A DNA stretch of 64,000 nt. It comes from an uncultured bacterium. GTDB lineage: Bacteria > Bacteroidota > Bacteroidia > Bacteroidales > Bacteroidaceae. The notes below the pieces were generated by a model. The model was not told the DNA's origin. It did not search any database and saw nothing but the letters and a program-made list of their open reading frames with translations. Location of the stretch: the NCBI GenBank assembly GCA_946188155.1, contig CAMHUC010000004.1, forward strand, positions 37,256 to 101,255, read 5' to 3'. Below are positions 47,524 to 56,899 of the stretch, piece after piece. Both the position numbers and the translations under genes were made by a program. The first letter of the stretch is position 1. The number at the start of each line of letters is the position of its first letter.

Positions 47524-48594
47524 ATGCAAAAGATAGAATTAGATAATAAGACGATATTCGTAACAGGAGCCGCCGGCTTCATTGGCTCGAATCTGGTGAA
47601 GCGCCTCTTCAGAGACGCTAAGAACGCCACAATCATCGGTATCGACAACATGAACGACTACTACGACGTGTCGCTCAAGGAATACCGCCTTTCTGAATTA
47701 AGAGTGAAGAATGAGGAGTTAAGGATGAGTGGTGATAAGTGGGTGTTCGTAAAAGGTGACATCGCCGACAAGGCCACCATCGACGGCATCTTCGAGGAGT
47801 ACAGGCCGCAGATAGTGGTCAATCTCGCCGCTCAGGCTGGAGTCCGCTACAGCATCACCAATCCCGATGCCTATATCCAGTCGAATCTTATCGGCTTCTA
47901 CAATATCCTGGAGGCTTGCCGCCACTATCCCGTAGAGCACCTGGTCTATGCCTCATCCTCCTCCGTCTACGGCTCCAACAAGAAGATTCCTTATTCTACC
48001 GACGACAAGGTGGACAATCCCGTATCTCTCTATGCTGCCACGAAGAAGAGCAACGAACTGATGGCCCATGCCTATTCAAAGCTATACAACATCCCTTCGA
48101 CGGGACTCCGGTTCTTTACCGTCTATGGCCCTGCTGGTCGTCCTGACATGGCTTACTTCGGATTTACGAACAAGTTGGTCAAGGGAGACACCATCCAGAT
48201 ATTCAACTATGGCAACTGCCAGCGCGACTTTACTTATGTCGACGATATAGTCGAGGGAGTGGTCCGCATCATGCAGGGAGCTCCGGAAAAACTGACAGGC
48301 GACGACGGCCTGCCTCTGCCGCCATACGCAGTATACAATATAGGAAATAACCAGCCGGAGAATCTGCTCAACTTTGTCGATATCCTTCAGCAGGAGCTGG
48401 TGCGGGCTGGTGTCCTTCCCGAAGATTACGACTTCGAGGCCCATAAGCAGCTGGTACCCATGCAGCCGGGGGATGTGCCCGTCACATACGCCGACACCTC
48501 AGCATTGGAGCGCGACTTTGGCTATAAGCCGTCCACCTCGCTGCGCACAGGTCTCCGCGCCTTTGCCGAGTGGTATGCCGAATTTTATAAATAG
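47524..48594 (+). CDS. NAD-dependent sugar epimerase, UDP-glucuronate 4-epimerase-like
   Basis: A 356-aa extended short-chain dehydrogenase with the NAD motif 'VTGAAGFIGSNLVKRL' (about residue 13), 'SSSSVYGSNKKIPYS' and the catalytic YxxxK in 'SLYAATKKSNE' (about 168). 'NDYYDVSLKEYRL' is typical of UDP-glucuronate 4-epimerases, which interconvert UDP-GlcA and UDP-GalA. The segment 'ELRVKNEELRM' (about 58-68) is encoded by GTGAAGA-like repeat DNA and looks inserted in a surface loop. Confidence 0.9.
   Translation: MQKIELDNKTIFVTGAAGFIGSNLVKRLFRDAKNATIIGIDNMNDYYDVSLKEYRLSELRVKNEELRMSGDKWVFVKGDIADKATIDGIFEEYRPQIVVNLAAQAGVRYSITNPDAYIQSNLIGFYNILEACRHYPVEHLVYASSSSVYGSNKKIPYSTDDKVDNPVSLYAATKKSNELMAHAYSKLYNIPSTGLRFFTVYGPAGRPDMAYFGFTNKLVKGDTIQIFNYGNCQRDFTYVDDIVEGVVRIMQGAPEKLTGDDGLPLPPYAVYNIGNNQPENLLNFVDILQQELVRAGVLPEDYDFEAHKQLVPMQPGDVPVTYADTSALERDFGYKPSTSLRTGLRAFAEWYAEFYK
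47698..47731. repeat. In-frame GTGAAGA-like repeat in the epimerase gene
   Basis: TTAAGAGTGAAGAATGAGGA and following bases resemble the dispersed heptamer family (compare 20599-20619) and add about ten residues in a loop after 'KEYRLS'. Confidence 0.65.
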
Positions 48595-48600
48595 TCAGCA

Positions 48601-49746
48601 ATGAGAGATTACGCTTACCATATATTCTCACCCTACCGCGTCTGCCCACTGGGTGCCCACGTCGATCATCAGCACGGGCTGGTGACGGGCTTCGCCATCG
48701 ACAAGGGTGTCGACCTGTGGTTCGACGTTCGTGAAGACAGTCTCGTCAGGCTGACCTCACTGTCGTTCGAGGGTGATGTGGAGTTTGAGATAGACAAGCC
48801 GTCGCAGGTAAAAGAGCAGCATTGGGGCGACTATGCCCGTGGTGCCAAGTATGCGCTGAAGAAGCGTTTCGAACTGAAGCGGGGCATCGAGGGTGTCATA
48901 CGGGGCAGTCTGCCAGTAGGCGGACTGTCGTCGAGTGCCGCCGTGCTGATTGCCTACGTGATGGCCTTTGCAAAGGCGAACGACGTGACGCTGCAGCCTT
49001 TCGAGGTGGTGAAGATTGCCTCGGAGGCCGAACGCGAGTACATCGGACTGAACAACGGACTGCTCGACCAGGCATGTATCGCCTTGGGCAAGAAGGACGG
49101 CCTGCTGTTCCTCGACTGCGACAGCAACGACTGGCGCATCATCAAGCGCAATCCTGATATGCCCGACTTCGAGATTGGCATCTTCTTCTCCGGGCTGACG
49201 CGGAGCCTCGTCAATTCCGACTATAACCTGCGCGTCTATGAGTGCAAGACGGCAGCGTGGAACATGCTGGCATATACCGACCAGCCGCTGAAGACGTTCG
49301 ACAAGACGTTCCTCCGCGACATCCCCAAGGCAACGTTCGAGAAGACCCGTATCGCCATGCCAGCCCGCTTTGCCCGTCGTGCAGAGCACTTCTACAGCGA
49401 ATACCGCCGTGTGCGTCAGGGCGTGACGGCTTGGGAGACGGGCAATCTGAAACTCTTCGGAAAACTGTCGTTCGACTCCTGTGAGTCGAGCATCCATAAC
49501 TACGAGTGCGGCTCACCCGAGCTGATTGCCATTTACGAGATCATGCGTCAGCTCCCCGGAGTCTATGGTGGCCGTTTCTCCGGTGCCGGCTTCAAGGGTG
49601 CATGCATCGCGTTGGTCGATCCCGCCTACAAGGAGGATATTCAGCGGGTGCTGACAGAGAAGTACCTCGCCCAGTTCCCCGAATACGAAAAGACCTTCCA
49701 GGTGTTCTGGGTCAAACCAGACGATGGTGCCCGGTTTGTATCTTGA
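48601..49746 (+). CDS. GHMP kinase, galacturonokinase-like
   Basis: A 381-aa sugar kinase of the galactokinase branch. 'PYRVCPLGAHVDHQHG' replaces the usual galactokinase start and closely matches plant galacturonokinase as I remember it. The ATP-binding GHMP motif 'PVGGLSSSAAV' lies near residue 103 and 'GLNNGLLDQACI' near 150. 'FSGLTRSLVNSDYNLRVYEC' also fits. The likely reaction is galacturonate to galacturonate-1-phosphate. With the upstream nucleotidyltransferase and epimerase it would give UDP-GalA/UDP-GlcA for the polymer. Confidence 0.85.
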   Translation: MRDYAYHIFSPYRVCPLGAHVDHQHGLVTGFAIDKGVDLWFDVREDSLVRLTSLSFEGDVEFEIDKPSQVKEQHWGDYARGAKYALKKRFELKRGIEGVIRGSLPVGGLSSSAAVLIAYVMAFAKANDVTLQPFEVVKIASEAEREYIGLNNGLLDQACIALGKKDGLLFLDCDSNDWRIIKRNPDMPDFEIGIFFSGLTRSLVNSDYNLRVYECKTAAWNMLAYTDQPLKTFDKTFLRDIPKATFEKTRIAMPARFARRAEHFYSEYRRVRQGVTAWETGNLKLFGKLSFDSCESSIHNYECGSPELIAIYEIMRQLPGVYGGRFSGAGFKGACIALVDPAYKEDIQRVLTEKYLAQFPEYEKTFQVFWVKPDDGARFVS

Positions 49747-49871
49747 AAATAAATGTTCTTTCTCGAATTATAGTATTTTCTTGCGAAGCTAAATTTTTGA
49801 GATTCGTGAGATCATAATTATTTGAAGCATGATAGGTTGTCTACTTTACTACACTGCCAATCTCACAGACT

Positions 49872-50555
49872 AAGAGAGATAGAGCGGGAAAAGGCGCATG
49901 GCTTTGGGATGATACAAGTATATGGGATCTAGATGCAAAGGCCATGAAGCCAATTAAGGAATTCTTTTCAAAGCACCTCTTATGATATGGATATGGATGT
50001 TTGGACGGCAGGAGCCGTTGTCGCAGCTGTGACCTTAATCAAAAGGTACTAGAGGGCATCGCGCAATTGGAAATACAGAGAAAGGAATTTCTTTCTGTTG
50101 TGGAGATGTTCGCTTTAAGCAACCATCCATGCCTAAAGTCGAATCTTCCTGCCTTTTTCAATAATCTACTCGTTTATTAGAGGAGCATGGTATCAACCTC
50201 TATTCTGGCACATCGGCTGACGTACTTAGAAATGATCATTACCGTTTCTTCAACCAGTTCCTGTTCATCTCTGCGACATCTGTTCTTTTGGAGAACAGGT
50301 GCTTTGATTGGTGATATCATTGATGCATATTGGTTTCCTGAGTTGAGTGTATATAACCGTAGTAAGGAAATCCTACCTTATATGGCTTCAAGAACTTACT
50401 TTGAACAGGCAAAGGTGCTGTTTGATGTTGAAACTACAGATGAATATAAGCAACTCTTAGCTACTACACCAGACCCTCTGAATCGTAATGGCCTTTATCG
50501 CGTGCCGATGTTGCAAGACGGATTATTATATTACAAGGTGGGGAGTTTGGCATAA
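49872..50555 (+). pseudogene. Degenerate gene remnant, family not recognised
   Basis: Coding-like fragments appear in changing plus-strand frames: 'GKGAWLWDDTSIWDLDAKAM' near 49.9 kb, 'AQLEIQRKEFLSVVEMFALS' near 50.07 kb, 'NDHYRFFNQFLFISATSVLL' near 50.23 kb, and 'ILPYMASRTYFEQAKVLFDV' up to a stop at 50555. Stop codons and frameshifts separate them. The 369-bp open frame at 50187 covers only the last part. The rest of the 940-bp gap between the kinase and the glycosyltransferase shows no gene. Confidence 0.6.
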
Positions 50556-50686
50556 TGACATCCTGCATAACTACAAAATTCATATCTGAGCAACCAACTG
50601 TGCTTCGATAAAGAGTATTAAGCTAATAAAGTTAGGCGCAAGAGTCTAACGGTCCGAATTAGGTCTTTGTGAATGAAAGAACGAGA

Positions 50687-51616
50687 ATGAAACAAAAGAT
50701 ATTGAACCTTGTCAGGGGAATAGCCGGGACGAGGCGATTGCTGGAAGATACGGGTAGACTGAAGCAGTCTATCCGCGATTCACGCTACGAGGCACGGCGG
50801 TTCCAGCTCATAGAGCATATCCTGCATGATAGCGAGAGCGGAGTGACTGATCAGCACTACACCGATCATGACATTATCGTGTCGCTGACCACCTACGGCA
50901 AGCGTATTCAAGATGTTGCTTTCACGATAGAGTCCATCATGCAGCAGAGCATGAAGGCTAATCGCATTGTCCTATGGCTGGACTATAGTTTTGAGAAACA
51001 GCGTCTGCCGCAGTCTTTACTCAATCAGCAGAAGCGGGGCCTGGAAATCAGATACTGCAAGGATATCCGCTCTTATACAAAGCTTGTCCCGTCTTTACGG
51101 TCTTTTCCTGATGCTGCTATCATTACTGTAGACGATGACCTCTTGTACGATTACGATTTGTTAGAGCATTTGATTAATGCTTATCTTGATAAGCCACAAT
51201 TCATCCATGCTTGCAGAGTTCATAGGATTGTTTTGAACTCACACGGAAAGCCTATTCCCTATTTGCAATGGAAATGGAAATATGCCGAAACAGGTACAAA
51301 CACAATGAATTTCCTGACAGGCGTGGGTGGCGTGCTCTATCCTCCTGGCTGCCTCGACGCTGAGGTCTTGAATGAAGAGGTCTTTCTCGACATTTGCAAA
51401 TATGCTGATGACGTGTGGTTCTATGCGATGGCTTTGAAGAAAGGTACGCTCGTCAACAAGGTGCGGACTCGGGATGTGGGCAGCGAGGACTATATCCTGA
51501 ATGATGCTGTTCAGGATATGGGGCTGAGCATGGTCAATACGCGCGGTGAGATGTTGAATGATAGTCAGATAAAGGCGGTGTTTACCAGATACGGCCTATA
51601 CGATAAGCTGAAATAG
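50687..51616 (+). CDS. Glycosyltransferase (GT-A type)
   Basis: A 309-aa predicted transferase. 'DIIVSLTTYGKRIQDVAFTI' looks like the N-terminal strand of a GT-A fold, and 'AIITVDDDLLYDYDLLEHLI' holds a DxD motif near residue 149. 'GVGGVLYPPGCL' and 'ADDVWFYAMALKKG' complete the pattern. It probably adds one sugar to the repeat unit. ATG 50687 is chosen; a GTG at 50669 would add six residues. It is the first gene of the AT-rich part of the locus. Confidence 0.85.
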   Translation: MKQKILNLVRGIAGTRRLLEDTGRLKQSIRDSRYEARRFQLIEHILHDSESGVTDQHYTDHDIIVSLTTYGKRIQDVAFTIESIMQQSMKANRIVLWLDYSFEKQRLPQSLLNQQKRGLEIRYCKDIRSYTKLVPSLRSFPDAAIITVDDDLLYDYDLLEHLINAYLDKPQFIHACRVHRIVLNSHGKPIPYLQWKWKYAETGTNTMNFLTGVGGVLYPPGCLDAEVLNEEVFLDICKYADDVWFYAMALKKGTLVNKVRTRDVGSEDYILNDAVQDMGLSMVNTRGEMLNDSQIKAVFTRYGLYDKLK

Positions 51617-51622
51617 TAAAAT

Positions 51623-53068
51623 ATGCCGTCTATTAAGAAGGAAGTCACTAAAGGCGTGTTCTGGATTGCTATTGCTAAATATTCTGGCATAGTGGTCCAG
51701 TTGCTGATTTCTGCCATTTTGGCGCGCCTGATATCTCCCGCAGCATTTGGAACGATTGCTGTGGCGATGGTGATTTTATACTTCCTGAACATTTTTTCCG
51801 ATATAGGTATCGGTGCAGCTGTTGTTCAGTTCAAGCAGCTTACAAAGCAGCATCTGAACAGCCTGTTTACGCTCACCACTTATATCGGCATTCTGCTTGC
51901 CGCGTTGCTTTATGCTTCGTCAGGCATCATCTCGTCTTATTATGGCGACATCACGTTACAGCGGGTCTGCCAGATGATGGCGTTGGTCATCTTCTTCAAC
52001 TCCCTCAATGTTGTTCCCAATGCGTTGATGCGCAAAGACAAGCGTTTCCGCACGATTGCCTTGCGAACGCTCTTCTTCCAGGTCGTCAGCGGCAGCATTG
52101 CGGTGTGGGGTGCCTTTCATGGCTGGGGCATCTACGCCCTGCTGGTGTCGCCTGTCTTGACGGCTATCGGAGTGTTTGTGGTCAACTATTATAATTATCC
52201 GCTTCGTCCGATACTCAAAGTGAGTCAGGAGGCTATAAACACAGTAGCTTCCTACTCCGTGTTCCAGTTTGCCTTCGCCTTCTTCAACTATTTCTCTCGG
52301 AATCTCGATAAGTTGATCATTGGCAAGTTCTTCTCGCTGACACAGCTTGGCTATTATGACAAGTCGTATCATCTGATGCAGCTTCCCCTTCAGAACACCA
52401 CTTTCGTCATAGAGCCAGTTCTCCATCCTATCCTCTCTTCCTTGCAAGATAATAAGCATGAATTGTGTGAGAAGAACCGCAAGCTGGCAGTCCTCATTTC
52501 CAATCTGAGCTTCCCGATAGGTCTGATTCTTTATTTTTGTGGAGGTGAGCTGATCAGGATAGTCTATGGAGGCCAGTGGGATGCGGCTATACCAGTATTC
52601 AAAATATTGGCTCTTTCGCTCCCGCTTCAAATGATACAGTCTACTTCGGGTGCCATTTATCAGGCTGCAGGAAGGACTGACCACATGTTTTATAATGGCA
52701 TCCTGAATACAGCTGTTACCGTAAGTGGTTTCCTCATCGCGGCCTATTGGGAAGGCTCGATAGAGGCTATGGCTTGGGCTTGGGACATTACTCTGGCGAT
52801 TAATTTCGTCAACTCCTATTTTATCCTTCATAGGTTTACATTAAAAGAGTCTGTATTCTCCTTTTATAAATGCTTGATTCCACAATGCATGAACTCTTTG
52901 ATGGTTTTCTCCCTTCTGATATTTTTGTCCTTTGGATTTACGTATAATAGCTTGTTGTTGGCTTTGTTTTGCAAGTCTGCCGCAATTTGTGTTGTAACAG
53001 TGGGCTTGGCTTTATTGTTTAAACAGTATAGTTTTTCCTCCTTGTTTAGATATATTTGTAGAAATTGA
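51623..53068 (+). CDS. Wzx-type lipopolysaccharide/capsule flippase
   Basis: A 481-aa protein with about fourteen helices of the polysaccharide-transport branch of the MOP superfamily: 'VTKGVFWIAIAKYSGIVVQL', 'ISPAAFGTIAVAMVILYF', 'FSRNLDKLIIGKFFSLTQLG'. It should flip the lipid-linked repeat unit for polymerisation by the Wzy-like protein at 54.1 kb. It lies six bases after the glycosyltransferase. Confidence 0.93.
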   Translation: MPSIKKEVTKGVFWIAIAKYSGIVVQLLISAILARLISPAAFGTIAVAMVILYFLNIFSDIGIGAAVVQFKQLTKQHLNSLFTLTTYIGILLAALLYASSGIISSYYGDITLQRVCQMMALVIFFNSLNVVPNALMRKDKRFRTIALRTLFFQVVSGSIAVWGAFHGWGIYALLVSPVLTAIGVFVVNYYNYPLRPILKVSQEAINTVASYSVFQFAFAFFNYFSRNLDKLIIGKFFSLTQLGYYDKSYHLMQLPLQNTTFVIEPVLHPILSSLQDNKHELCEKNRKLAVLISNLSFPIGLILYFCGGELIRIVYGGQWDAAIPVFKILALSLPLQMIQSTSGAIYQAAGRTDHMFYNGILNTAVTVSGFLIAAYWEGSIEAMAWAWDITLAINFVNSYFILHRFTLKESVFSFYKCLIPQCMNSLMVFSLLIFLSFGFTYNSLLLALFCKSAAICVVTVGLALLFKQYSFSSLFRYICRN

Positions 53069-53069
53069 T

Positions 53070-54101
53070 ATGCGGTTAAAATACATTGACTGTCTTAAAG
53101 GCGCATTGATCTTGTTTGTAGTATATTATCATGTGCTGTGGCTTGGGTTGAAATATAAAATTTCTCCGACTAAAGAGATATTTGATTTGGTCTGTATGCA
53201 AGCTTTTTTCTTCGTCTCTGGTTTTGTGTCACTCAAACAGTTCGCAGATCAAAATCTTGAAAAATTGTCTGCTGGAATACTTGGAAAATCCAAAACTCTT
53301 TTGCTGCCAACAGTGGTGATGTTTTTCTTTTGCTGTCTATATTATAATTTGAGTATTAAATTTTATCTTCTTAATGAGTTTAAAACAGGTTACTGGTTTA
53401 CATACGTCCTTTTCATTCTATTTGCCTTACATGCTACTTTGCTCTTTTTGTTAAACAGGCTCTGTAGGAGTTCTGTTTACTCAGACTTTATAACATTAAC
53501 CGTTAGCTTTTCTATGTTTGTTGTTTATGGTCGAGTCTATAAGTGGTTCCCATTTGACACTTTACGATTGCTCTCAGTCCAGTTTGTATGCAAATATTAT
53601 GTTTTCTTTGTTTTGGGCTATTTGATGAAAAAATATTTTAGCCAAGCAGAATGCATCTTACACAATGGCGCTTTCAGAGTATTCATCTTAACTTTTGCAT
53701 GTTTGCCATTTGTAGACGGACTTGATATTGTTAAAACAAAAAAAATAGTAGAACTGCTAATTTCTGTTTCACAGGTTATGTTACTCTTTTTGCTATTTCG
53801 GGGCTTGCCAATGTTTAATAATGACGGATTTTTGTCGCGCCAACTGTCTTTTTTGGGGAAACATACAATGGAGGTGTATTTTATACATTACTATTTTTTG
53901 TTTAATATGCCAATGGTAATGAGGTTTATAAATGAACAGGATGAATATTGTTTTAGAGGGCCAGGAAATGCTTTTGTAGTAGAATTCTTGTCTATCATTC
54001 CTGTTGCTATAGTTTTGGTTTATTTAAGTATTGGAGTTCGTCGCATATTCGAAATATCACCAGGCTTGTCTAGAATTTTTTTCGGACCTTTTCATAGATA
54101 A
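53070..54101 (+). CDS. Membrane acyltransferase (acyltransferase-3 type)
   Basis: A 343-aa polytopic protein starting 'MRLKYIDCLKGALILFVVYY', the usual N-terminus of acyltransferase-3/OafA-WecH proteins with the conserved His in 'YYHVLWLG'. About ten helices follow. It probably acetylates a sugar of the polymer. It starts two bases after the flippase stop. Confidence 0.85.
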   Translation: MRLKYIDCLKGALILFVVYYHVLWLGLKYKISPTKEIFDLVCMQAFFFVSGFVSLKQFADQNLEKLSAGILGKSKTLLLPTVVMFFFCCLYYNLSIKFYLLNEFKTGYWFTYVLFILFALHATLLFLLNRLCRSSVYSDFITLTVSFSMFVVYGRVYKWFPFDTLRLLSVQFVCKYYVFFVLGYLMKKYFSQAECILHNGAFRVFILTFACLPFVDGLDIVKTKKIVELLISVSQVMLLFLLFRGLPMFNNDGFLSRQLSFLGKHTMEVYFIHYYFLFNMPMVMRFINEQDEYCFRGPGNAFVVEFLSIIPVAIVLVYLSIGVRRIFEISPGLSRIFFGPFHR

Positions 54102-54109
54102 TCTTTGGT

Positions 54110-55456
54110 ATGGCATTTAAAGGTGTTCTCTATTTATATATTGCTCTTCTTGCTTCTGTAAGTTTGCTCTCTTATAGGAAAGGGCTTTATTTGGTTTGGT
54201 TAACTCTGTTATTGTTTCCTCTCGTAATTCTGCAGACAGGAATCAAGTTGCACTTGTCGTTAATGGCAGTTTTGATGTTGGGCTCCGTTATTTCTGAGTT
54301 AAGGTTTTCTGAAAGTAGGAGTATTTATAGTGGGTTCGTCCATAATAATTTGCGAGCAATATTGCTATTCGGCTTAGTGTCTTTATGCGTAGCCTTTATG
54401 TCCCAAACGGTTCCTTTAGGTACACAACTTAGGATAGTGTTAAATGAATTTATAGCATTTTCATTTGCTTTACAAACATTTTTATTGTTAAAGAGAGATG
54501 CTAATGCAGCTAACACGTTGCTGTATATTATTTGTGGAGTTGTCATCTTTAATGCCATCTATTGTACTTTCTTTGAGCTTTATTTGCGTTTCAATCCCGC
54601 AGGAGCTCCTTTGTATCTTGCGTTGGGCATATATGATGAGGAATATATGGTAGATGCAGTAGAATCGGAGAGAGGTGGATTGGATTTGCGAGCTCAGACG
54701 GTTTACGGACACCCGTTGTCTTTAGGTCAATATCTTTTGGTATTGCTTCCGCTTTTTTTGATGAAAAGTAAAGTGTGGCTAAAGTCACTTTATGTATTCA
54801 TAATTACAGTATTGGTGGTGTTGTCTGGAACCAGGGGCGCTATGGCTCCGATGGCGTTAGTCTTGTTGCTTGGATATAAGGATGCTTTTAAAAAAGTTCT
54901 TGCAAGGTTTCCATTAGTATTATTAGCTGTGGTCATATCTTTCTCCTTCTTATCTGATCGGACAGTGAAGAAAATGAGTAAAGAAGTCGAACCATATATT
55001 GCCAGCCTTCAGTTTTGGGATGACCAAAAACAAAAAGAGAATGATATTCAAGGCTCTTCTATGGAGATGCGAATTGACCAGTTTGAGGCGGCTCAAGAAG
55101 AAATTGCCGATAACCCTGTTTTCGGTCGGGGATATGGCTATCGTGAATATTGGCAAAATAAGCATAATACATTTCATCCAGACTTGCTGGGCTATGAAAG
55201 TGTTTTGATATATTATCTTGTTGAGCGCGGATGGCTGGGCCTTTTATTCTTTTTCGCGATGGCTTTCTATATATATAAGTTGTTCCGGAAGGAAACTTCT
55301 AACGGCTTATTCATAAAATTGATATTTTTGGGGTGGATATTATCGATTGTTATGACGGGTGTTCGTCCTTTAACTCTATTGTTTGTATGTCTGGCAGGAT
55401 CAATAGTTTGTGGTGTCAACAAGTTGGATTCACATTCAGTCGTGGAGAATCGTTAA
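54110..55456 (+). CDS. Wzy-like polysaccharide polymerase / O-antigen ligase family
   Basis: A 448-aa protein with about twelve helices. Its large periplasmic loop contains 'AAQEEIADNPVFGRGYGYRE' and 'YESVLIYYLVERGWLGLLFF', a pattern shared by Wzy polymerases and O-antigen ligases. 'VLSGTRGAMAPMALVLLLGY' precedes it. In this locus with Wzx and Wzz, polymerase is the better reading. Confidence 0.85.
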   Translation: MAFKGVLYLYIALLASVSLLSYRKGLYLVWLTLLLFPLVILQTGIKLHLSLMAVLMLGSVISELRFSESRSIYSGFVHNNLRAILLFGLVSLCVAFMSQTVPLGTQLRIVLNEFIAFSFALQTFLLLKRDANAANTLLYIICGVVIFNAIYCTFFELYLRFNPAGAPLYLALGIYDEEYMVDAVESERGGLDLRAQTVYGHPLSLGQYLLVLLPLFLMKSKVWLKSLYVFIITVLVVLSGTRGAMAPMALVLLLGYKDAFKKVLARFPLVLLAVVISFSFLSDRTVKKMSKEVEPYIASLQFWDDQKQKENDIQGSSMEMRIDQFEAAQEEIADNPVFGRGYGYREYWQNKHNTFHPDLLGYESVLIYYLVERGWLGLLFFFAMAFYIYKLFRKETSNGLFIKLIFLGWILSIVMTGVRPLTLLFVCLAGSIVCGVNKLDSHSVVENR

Positions 55457-55463
55457 TCCCGAA

Positions 55464-55706
55464 ATGGATTCGAATCGTCTGAAATTCTACTTTTATATGA
55501 ACCGTAACCATGCTCATACTTTTATGGCCGATAGCCATAATGGGAACATGGACAAACGTCATTATCGAGAGAAACAGCTCCGCCTGATAAAAGACCTGCT
55601 GAAAAGTCATAATTACCAGCAGGCCAAAATTGTCATTAAGGCATTGTGGGCTCTGAGGAAGTTCAAACCTCAAATACAGTTTCCTAAGGTTGATACAAAT
55701 TCGTGA
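55464..55706 (+). CDS. Short ORF of unknown function, possibly a gene remnant
   Basis: An 80-codon frame beginning 'MDSNRLKFYFYMNRNHAHTF' and containing 'YREKQLRLIKDLLKSHNYQQ'. The helical, basic C-terminal part looks coding, but the N-terminus is weak. The stop codon falls at the edge of a REP-like sequence. It may be the tail of a gene lost when the repeat inserted. No family recognised. Confidence 0.4.
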   Translation: MDSNRLKFYFYMNRNHAHTFMADSHNGNMDKRHYREKQLRLIKDLLKSHNYQQAKIVIKALWALRKFKPQIQFPKVDTNS

Positions 55707-55725
55707 GGTCGGGGACAGGTTTGAC
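55705..55725. repeat. Solitary REP-like sequence
   Basis: GAGGTCGGGGACAGGTTTGA shares the GGGGACAGGT core with the REPs around the RAYT gene 10 kb upstream. It has no partner nearby. Confidence 0.7.
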
Positions 55726-55742
55726 TTAATTCTTTGTCTGTT

Positions 55743-56897
55743 ATGAAAGTATTATATATTCTTCATAGTACTATTATGGGTGGTGCGACAATCTCTTTTT
55801 TAAATATGATTAAAGGAATGATTGATCGTGGCATCAGTGCTGTGGTGGCAATGCCTAATCATGATAAAGAATTGGAGAAGAGTTTAAGGCAAATTGGGGC
55901 TACGTATAAAGTGATTCCAATCGCTACTTCAATATTTCCGGCAGAAAATACAGCTGGATTCTTTGAGGGGAATAGGATTAGAAAAAAATGGAGAATCCTA
56001 AAAAAAGAGATAAAGAAGTATGTTTCTTTTTTGGCATTGCTAAAATTGGTAAAAAAAGAGAAACCAGATATAATTCACACAAATACAGGTGTCGTGCATG
56101 AAGGGTTCAAATGCTCACGAAAATTCTCAATCCCTCATGTGTGGCATTTGAGAGAATACCAGGATAAAGATTTCCATTGGCAAATATACCCATCTAAGGA
56201 GAAATTCGAGAAGAGTTTGTCTTTGTCATTCGTAATAACCATTACAAATGATATATTGCGGCACTTCCATCTGGAAAGTAGCCAAAAGGCAAAAACAATC
56301 TATAATGGAATAATGCATGCCTGTGACTGTTATCAAGACTGGCCGAAGCAGAATTATTTCCTGAGTGCAAGTCGCATCTCACCAGAGAAGGGTTATGAGG
56401 ATACTATTAAGGCATTTTCTAGTTTTTACAGACACCATAATGACTATAGGTTGTTAATTCTCGGATTTGGTAGTTGTGAATATATTGATTATCTTAAGCA
56501 ACTTTCTGTTGAATTGGAATGTGCAGAAGCTGTTGAGTGGATAGGATTTAAATCTGATGTAAGTAAATATATGAGGCATGCAAAAGCACTAATCGTTGCC
56601 TCTCATTTTGAGGGATTTGGAAGGATGACTGCAGAGGCTTGCTTTTGTGGCTGTCCTGTGATAGGTCGTGATTCTGGTGGAACGAGAGAAATATTGTCCC
56701 AAACAGGTGGTTTGCTTTTTAATGATATACAAGGCTTGGAAAATAGAATGGCCGAAATATCAATCTTAGATGAGATGGAATATGTTAGTCTGGCGAAACA
56801 TGCACAGCAGGTCGCAGTAGATTTATATTCTATAGAGTCTAATGTGGAACAAATATATCGATTTTATCAGCGGATATTAAAAGAGTATGTAGCCTGA
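55743..56897 (+). CDS. Glycosyltransferase family 4-like
   Basis: A 384-aa GT-B enzyme. The N-terminal domain has '[20 protein letters not shown]'. The C-terminal nucleotide-sugar domain has '[20 protein letters not shown]', '[20 protein letters not shown]' and the motif '[20 protein letters not shown]', whose EGFGxxxxE pattern is the GT4 hallmark. It adds a sugar to the growing unit. ATG 55743 is preferred over an upstream TTG. Confidence 0.92.
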   Translation: MKVLYILHSTIMGGATISFLNMIKGMIDRGISAVVAMPNHDKELEKSLRQIGATYKVIPIATSIFPAENTAGFFEGNRIRKKWRILKKEIKKYVSFLALLKLVKKEKPDIIHTNTGVVHEGFKCSRKFSIPHVWHLREYQDKDFHWQIYPSKEKFEKSLSLSFVITITNDILRHFHLESSQKAKTIYNGIMHACDCYQDWPKQNYFLSASRISPEKGYEDTIKAFSSFYRHHNDYRLLILGFGSCEYIDYLKQLSVELECAEAVEWIGFKSDVSKYMRHAKALIVASHFEGFGRMTAEACFCGCPVIGRDSGGTREILSQTGGLLFNDIQGLENRMAEISILDEMEYVSLAKHAQQVAVDLYSIESNVEQIYRFYQRILKEYVA

Positions 56898-56899
56898 TT

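Noticed and set aside
50187..50555. Intact 122-aa gene
   Set aside because: Only its second half looks coding; the first half is the wrong frame of an upstream fragment, so it is part of a decayed gene.
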